Source: Lentinula raphanica
Lineage: Eukaryota; Basidiomycota; Agaricomycetes; Agaricales; Omphalotaceae
Length of the DNA stretch: 39,576 nt
Reading direction: 5' to 3'
Assembly (NCBI GenBank): GCA_027919835.1
Contig: JANVFP010000064.1
Span: 1-39,576, forward strand
Position 1 is the stretch's first letter; every line of letters starts with the position of its first letter. The notes below the pieces were generated by a model that did not search any database, was not told the origin of the DNA, and saw only the letters and a list, made by a program, of their open reading frames with translations. The position numbers were made by a program, and so were the translations under genes. Positions 34,060 to 39,576 of this stretch are shown in pieces.

Positions 34060-37000
34060 ATGCCACCTCAAACTCGCGCCAGTCGTAAACTGCAATCACA
34101 AACCAACGGAATATCGCCGATGTTAACGTTGTCGACAGCGCAAGGCAGTAACCCTACAAGAGTATGTGTACTCCCTTGTTTTGCGGAATCATCCTCACTC
34201 ACTCAGCATTCACAGAAGACCAAGCGGCAAAACACCAATGCGAGCAAGCGCAGCAAGCGACTGAAGACAGTATTGAATAATGAGGAAGAGGAGGATAACA
34301 ACAACGAAAGTGAAGTACCTTCAATAGTAGGTGTTGTTGCTTTGCTCGAAGTTCTGTGCTCAAAAGCTTAATGCCGTATAGGGTTCTAAGCGCAAGCGCT
34401 CCACTGCCGATGAAGACGTTGAGAAAGATGTTGAGGATCGTAATGAGAACATCAATAATACACCTGGAAGTTGGACGACAAGGCAGCAGTCCAAGAAAAA
34501 ACGTTCAAATGCTTTGGTAAGTGTTGTGCTTGATAGAATGAACTTTCTTCATGAACTCTGTGTAGGAACTCGGTGAACAAGATCTCTCAGCGAGCCGTTC
34601 TCATCTGCTTGAAAGAGCCGCCACTCGTAACCCATCAAAGTCGCCTGCTGTCGGCCTTCTATCATCTGCCTCAGCCGAAGACAATGTTAGTTCTGATCAC
34701 GAACTAGCTTCTCGTGACGTGCCATCTCCTTATGCGCCATCTCCTGACGCGCCATCTCTCGATGCTCAATCTCCCGAACCCCCAGCTCCTGACCCGCATG
34801 CGGCGCCATACGAGTGGTTTCTGAGTGGCCAAGATCCTCTAGTTAGTACCCCGGACGATTGGGAGGAGGAGGACGACGGTCTCACAGCAGCTATCGTTGC
34901 ACATCACCTTCAAAGAGTCGGCGAATTACGTGACAGCTACCGAGAGAAAGCTTGGGCGTTGAAACCTCATCTCGCTCAATTAATCGATCAAAGATGTGAT
35001 CTCGAGGCGGAGGCTTTGGCTTGTTCACCCTACCACCCTAGGGACGAATTGCCAGAGGAAGACAGACTTCCCCTGACCCCCGAAGAAATTGAAGAAGAAG
35101 AACTCAGAACCTTCAAGAGAGATCCCAACGACCCTGATAATATAGACGCGATCTACGAACACCTCAAACAGCATGATATGATAGGTGTATACGGCATCTA
35201 TTTTCGTTCAACTTACCTCTATCGCGAAGTGGTGACAGGTCTCCTACCCGAAGTATCAATGCATTTTCAGAAGCGATTCGGGCCAGCGCTTCCACTAGAA
35301 ATACTCATGCTTCATGATATGCGGAAGCAGTTGCCGCTTGATCCTCGAAGTGTTGCAGACCACGAGAAGCACCTGTCGTCATTCAAGATGCATAATGAAA
35401 TGGATAACATCGACAAGTCTGACTTCCCGGATCAGCCTCAGCCTGCTCCTGCTGGTCCTAGCCAGCCCCGTCCTTCGATTGCTGGTCCTCGCCAGCCTCA
35501 GCCTCAACCTCCTCGTCCTCCGCTTGCTGGTCCTCACCAACCTCAGCCTCCTCGTCCTCCGCTTGCTGGTCCTCAACCAACCTCAGCCTCCTCGTCCTCC
35601 GCTTGCTGGTCCTAGCCAGCATCAGCCTCCTCGTCCTCCGCTTGCGGGTCCTAGTCAGCGTCAGCCTTCTCGTCCTCCGCTTGCGGGTCCTAGCCAGCCT
35701 CAGCCTCCTCTGCTTGCTGGAGACATTGTTCATACCCAAAACGATCCCAACTCTCTCTTTGATATCGATGATTCTGAAGTTGTTTTTGCTTCTTCTAAAG
35801 GCAAACCTAGTCACGATGACTCTTTGGCGCCACGCACACACGAAAGTGGAGGAGAACGTAACGTCGATATTAATCTTGCCAGTCGCCGTGGAGCCCAAAG
35901 ACGGCGTAACACGAAGGGCAAAGAGAAGGCCAAGCGCGTTTCTGATGATGAACCTTCATCAGCAGAGGATGAAGGATCGTCAATCGAGGATGAAGAATCG
36001 TTGACTGGGAGCGAAGATTCACCGAGCGATGAGGAAGTTCAAGGACGGCAGAAGAGAGGTCCGTTACCCAAAACGCTCAAGAAAAAACTTGATAGCCTGC
36101 GTGCCGACTATGACAATGTTATTCATGATCTTTCTCGTGAATACAAGGTCGACTCTCAGCGCCTTTTCTCGTATTTCCATCCCGAAACTCCTATGACACG
36201 CGACCTGAATCTCTGGAACATTTTCGAAATGTGGTATGGCAAAAATGGTGAAACAAAGAAGCCTGAAACAAGTGCGTACATAGTCTACTGTTTATCTCAA
36301 CGTATTCGAAGCATTTTTATAGTGCTTCTTGGCGAGTGGTCTACGTTTGTTAGCCAGGAGTTCGACAAGTATCTCAAAGCGAAACTCCCAGCGGACAAGT
36401 TGAAGGATCAAGACGCTCGGGAAGAAGCTCTTAAGGAGCAAATCGAGTGGTATAATGCAAACATGGACAATTTTGTTGAACGAAAAAAGCAGTCCGGAAG
36501 GATGGGAAAGACGCTCCTTAAGATCCTGCGGCCTATTATAGCAATGGTGCGTTCTTCCACAGTCTCTTTCTTGTGTCATCGCTGAGTTGAGATTCAGTCC
36601 AGGAAAATTCAACGAGAAACCGGTTATGAGATTGGTGGCTATGCGGTCCATTCAGAACTGAGAGCATAGCGTGGGTAGGGACAGACCTTCTTGAGACCGT
36701 AAAGGCAACACATGGTACTCAGATGATCGCCCAAGCAACACAAATAGCCTCTCTTGTGCAGTGAGTATCATCTAGATTCTTTGTTGTTTTCCTCATCATT
36801 TCATAGGGTTCAGAAGATGGTCGATAACAACATCGATAAGCAGCTTGGGGAGCTAGCCAACCACTGTGTGCTCCCAAAGGGGGTGTCTACGGGACCGAGA
36901 TCGTAAAGTTATTCCCAAAATTTTTGCTTATGATGCAGGTAGGTCCTTACTCTTGTGTCTCATGCACAAATTGATAGCGCTATGTATGTTGCAGAACGCA

Positions 37001-37682
37001 TCCTAGGTGACGATGATTCAGTCAATATAGTACCATCAAAGCTTCAACCTACCATGTTCTTGACGTGGGCTTACCAGGCTAAATGTCGTATCATGAATTG
37101 GCCAGTCGGAGTCCCTTTTATCCACGGCAGTGGAAAATCTCACAAGAGAATCGAGGACACGGTTAAGAGTATTCACAGCTATGCCTCAGAAGACTTGGAA
37201 AGATAGCTCATCCCCGCATTGCGCAAATCATGCGGGCTTCAAAGAATGAGGAAGAGCCTGACGATGCAGAGCCATATTTTGAAATGGTGCGCTGGAGTGA
37301 AGGTATGTTTTGGTTGAATTGTGCAATGCTCGAAGTTGCTTTGCTCAGAAAGTTTTATGTATGCAGATGAACGGAAGCTTCCCTTAGATCGCATCGACAA
37401 AATCCACTTGTATCTGATATTGATGGCAATATCATTGTCGCAGTAGCACAGTCGGAGGCCTACCAGGAGGCTATCACACGCTTTAGGGCTCATGGCACAA
37501 ATGGCGTGAGTGCTGATGCACAGAACCCAGCAATGCCCAATCCCCGGCCTGCACAGAGAATGGCACCATTATATCAGGACGAGGACAATGAGGAAACAGA
37601 TCCTCTTCGGGCTGAGCATCCTCCTCCTCTTCCGCCTAGGAACACTAGACCCCCATGGCCAGTTCCTGCTGTCCGACCCTAA
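34060..37682 (+). pseudogene. Third KDZ-element gene: acidic, repeat-bearing protein of unknown function (broken)
   Basis: Starts at ATG 34060 (MPPQTRASRK). Exons 34060-34161, 34216-34326, 34382-34516, 34566-36271, 36323-36546, 36598-36760 and 36807-36938 fit GT-AG introns of 46-55 bp; later exons to the stop near 37682 are uncertain. The N-terminus is basic with KR-rich patches (likely nuclear), then acidic and helical; a PRPPLAGP repeat occupies the middle. The C-terminal half has WNIFEMWYGKNGE and a WPVGVP segment that I recall from uncharacterised, transposon-linked proteins repeated in basidiomycete genomes. Frame breaks: an extra A at 35575-35576 and apparent 1-base losses near 36657, 36880 and 37390. 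No enzymatic motif is visible. Confidence 0.65.
35433..35716 (+). repeat. Tandem coding repeat, PRPPLAGPxQPQP unit
   Basis: Units of about 39 bp (13 residues) of the form CCTCGTCCTCCGCTTGC plus GGTCCT-x-CAGCCTCAGCCT are repeated about six times, with one shorter first unit. The extra A at 35575-35576 lies within a unit. The repeats would form a flexible proline-rich linker. Confidence 0.85.
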
Positions 37683-38004
37683 TACTGACTTATGGTTACT
37701 AGTCATGTATGATTATCAAAAATGTATGCAGTATTATATGATATGAACAAGTGATCTGATTACCCAATGTAATGGAACGAAAAATTGAAGCCTTGAATGA
37801 CTGAAACAAGTGTTCAACCTATCCATGAGGGCTGAATGAAATTGACCCACTGACTTCATAGAGATGGTTAATGAGGTGAGGAAAATGAAATGGAATACAG
37901 TAAGGATATTCCAGTTTAGAAATAGAATACACTGGAATAATGTTCATTACATACCATATATGATGAGATTAGCTCTACACAATATATGGATTGATTCTCA
38001 ACTA
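37683..38004. other. Non-coding stretch between the third gene and the right subterminal array
   Basis: AT-rich, no gene or clear motif seen. It probably contains the 3' untranslated region of the third gene. Confidence 0.5.
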
Positions 38005-38590
38005 TATGGGATTCCCATAATAAGTGGTAGGTTGGGACTCCCAACTCAGGTGGGTTTCCCATAATGAGTGGTAGGGTTGGGAATCCCAAGTGACATGGGA
38101 CTCCCATTAAAGGTGGGTATCCCATACTAAGTGGTCAGCATGGGATTCCCAGCTCATATGGGACTCCCATTAAGGTGGTTTCCCATAATAAGTGTTTAAC
38201 TGGGATTCCCAACTGATGTGGGACTCCCATCTAAGTTGGGTTTCCCATAATAAGTGTTTAACTGGGATTCCCAACTGATGTGGGACTCCCATCTAAGTTG
38301 GGTTTCCCATAATAAGTAGTCAACTGGGATTCCCAACTGACATGGGACTCCCAATTCAGGTGGGTTTCCCATAATGAGTGGTAGGTTGGGACTCCCAGAT
38401 TATATGGGACTGCCATATATAAAATTACTATGGGATGCCCAGACTAGATGGGATTCCCATACAAGTGGATATCCCAAATGGGAAGTCCATACTGAGATAA
38501 TGGGCTTGGAGATCCCAGTTGGGTATCCCATCTGGGTGACCCATGTACTTGGGAATCCCATGTCTGGGAATCCCACACCTGGGACATCCC
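38005..38590 (-). repeat. Right subterminal array, inverted copy of the ~62-bp repeat
   Basis: Repeats with TGGGATTCCCA, TGGGACTCCCA and TTTCCCATAATAAGTG, in the opposite orientation to the array at 25190-25880. Units are less uniform than on the left. Confidence 0.85.
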
Positions 38591-38667
38591 AGGATCAAGC
38601 TCTGTAGGCTATGGGATTTTGATGAAAGTTAAGCCTAAGTAGCCTAGTTAGGTGGGTGACTGAAGTG
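38563..38667 (-). repeat. Right terminal inverted repeat of the KDZ element
   Basis: Reverse complement of the left end. It ends GGGTGACTGAAGTG at 38667 and is followed by GCGGCGG (38668-38674), the second target duplicate. Confidence 0.88.
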
Positions 38668-38674
38668 GCGGCGG

Positions 38675-39576
38675 AACCTTCTCGGGACCTAAAGCATTCC
38701 TGTGTTGCGCTGAAACTGTAGTGGTTGGACACTGTTGCACGTACGAAGGACAGAAACCGGAAGACAGAATCGCAACTACGGTTCTGACTTGGCCTCCGTG
38801 CTCTTCTAAGACACAGGTCCGAGCCTTTCTGGGAACTGTTGGTCAGCTCCGGATGTTCATCCACAACTACGCTAAGAAAGCCTCACCTTTGACCAAATTA
38901 ACGGCGAATATTCCGTTTGAGTGGAAGGATGAGCATGTCATAGCCATGGACCTGTTGAAAGACGGAGTCCGTAATGCACCAGCCTTAAGAGTCATAGTAT
39001 ATGACTGGGAAACACACTTAGCAGTGGATAGTTCTTACATGGGTACGGGATTTTACATCTATCAGATTGATCCTGTAGATCAGACGAAGATTTACTATAA
39101 TTACTTCGGATCCATCCCGTATAATGAACGTGAAAGCTCGGTTTTCTCAATCTAAGCGTGAACTCTATGGTTTGAAGGTTGCTCTCCGAGCAACACACTA
39201 TCTTCTTTATGGATGTCGGAAACTCACGGGGAAACGGATGCTAGCTATATTCAAGGAATGCTTGAAAATCCGAGTAGTGGTCCAAACGCTACGATCAACC
39301 GTTGGATTGAAGATATCCGTAAATTCCATTTTCGATTTGATCCATGTCAAAGGAGCAACCTTTGGACCTGATGGTTTGTCTCGAAGACCTCCGGGAGGTT
39401 GGACTACCCCTCGTCGGGAAACCGAAGAGGATCTAGCAGAAGATGCAGATGACTCCAACAACGTTAGGTTCTTCAAAGCGGACGAAGCGGATGATCCATT
39501 GCCCTTTGAATCATTCAAAGATCATATAGATCCCCGGACAGGATACTTTTGCGTGACCATTGAAGATGAGTTTGCG
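38675..39576 (+). pseudogene. Gypsy C reverse transcriptase thumb and RNase H, continuing past the window
   Basis: Continues the reverse transcriptase broken at 25108. The frame to 39155 contains the thumb/connection block RAFLGTVGQLRMFIHNY and the RNase H start (LAVDSSYMGTGFYIYQ). A frameshift near 39137 moves on to SKRELYGLKVALR, and an extra C near 39334 precedes HVKGATFGPDGLSRRP, the RNase H end. The chain stays open to the window edge, where integrase should begin. Confidence 0.8.

Larger units (their letters stand above)
25109..38667. mobile_element. 13,559-bp KDZ DNA transposon with three genes
   Basis: Terminal inverted repeats begin CACTTCAGTCACCC at 25109 and end as its reverse complement at 38667; similarity runs about 107 bp with a few indels. 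The flanks carry the direct repeat GCGGCGG. Inside both ends lie inverted arrays of a ~62-bp repeat. The cargo is a KDZ transposase (minus), an Spt5-like NGN/KOW gene (plus, divergent from it) and a third gene (plus). KDZ (Kyakuja-Dileera-Zisupton) elements are known to have expanded in mushroom-forming fungi. I found no TET/JBP dioxygenase, which some KDZ elements carry. Confidence 0.88.
18391..39576 (+). mobile_element. Gypsy C: long-LTR Ty3/Gypsy element, interrupted by the KDZ element
   Basis: A second Gypsy lineage, distinct in protein sequence from A/B. Layout: 5' LTR (about 18391-20099), primer-binding-site-like sequence, gag, pol with protease and reverse transcriptase up to 25108, then a 13.56-kb KDZ insertion, then the rest of reverse transcriptase and RNase H from 38675 to the window end. 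Integrase and 3' LTR lie outside. It inserted into the Penelope-like element, whose reverse transcriptase it truncates. Many frameshifts make it a dead copy. Confidence 0.85.

Noticed and set aside
25109..38667. TET/JBP dioxygenase as KDZ cargo
   Set aside because: I looked for it in the plus-strand genes; neither shows the HxD...H and related motifs, and the first is clearly NGN/KOW.

Overview
The window looks like a transposon-dense, probably heterochromatic, stretch of a mushroom-forming basidiomycete (Agaricomycetes). I recognise no host gene. The diagnosis rests on a KDZ-family transposase with a CxC cysteine cluster, 46-63 bp GT-AG introns, chromodomain Ty3/Gypsy elements, a Penelope-like reverse transcriptase and degenerate CCCTAA repeats. 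Almost every base belongs to a mobile element, and most elements are nested in one another.

Layout. (1) 1-326 is the 3' part of a long LTR (family C). It cuts into (2) Gypsy A, a minus-strand chromovirus occupying 327-9892. A carries two later insertions: a 568-bp MITE-like element (4322-4889, 7-bp target duplication) containing telomere-like repeats and a 73-bp hairpin, and a 3.09-kb foldback element (6065-9155) with about 1.45-kb inverted arms. (3) Gypsy B, 9893-14870, is a nearly identical plus-strand copy of A, truncated in gag at its 5' end. A and B form a 4.6-kb inverted repeat around a 4.4-kb loop. (4) About 15.6-18.39 kb is a Penelope-like element (ORF1 plus reverse transcriptase), cut at its 3' end by (5) Gypsy C (from about 18391 past the window end), of a different lineage, with an LTR of about 1.7 kb and a frameshifted gag and pol. 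(6) C's reverse transcriptase is interrupted by a 13,559-bp KDZ element (25109-38667) with about 107-bp terminal inverted repeats, a 7-bp target duplication (GCGGCGG) and inverted arrays of a ~62-bp repeat just inside both ends.

The KDZ element is the most interesting part. It carries three genes: a KDZ transposase on the minus strand (8 exons, about 1019 codons), a divergent Spt5-like gene with NGN and KOW domains (8 exons, about 1052 codons), and an accessory gene with a proline/glutamine-rich repeat. The first two are separated by a 154-bp near-perfect palindrome with ACGCGT and TTTCCCGCC boxes in each arm, a candidate shared cell-cycle promoter. All three genes contain single-base frameshifts, so this copy is either recently dead or its sequence has small indel errors.

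A and B differ mostly by C-to-T or G-to-A changes at CpG (19 of the 24 substitutions I compared by eye), as expected if both copies were cytosine-methylated after they separated. Their coding damage differs: A has an 8-bp integrase deletion and two insertions, B a single CGA-to-TGA stop.
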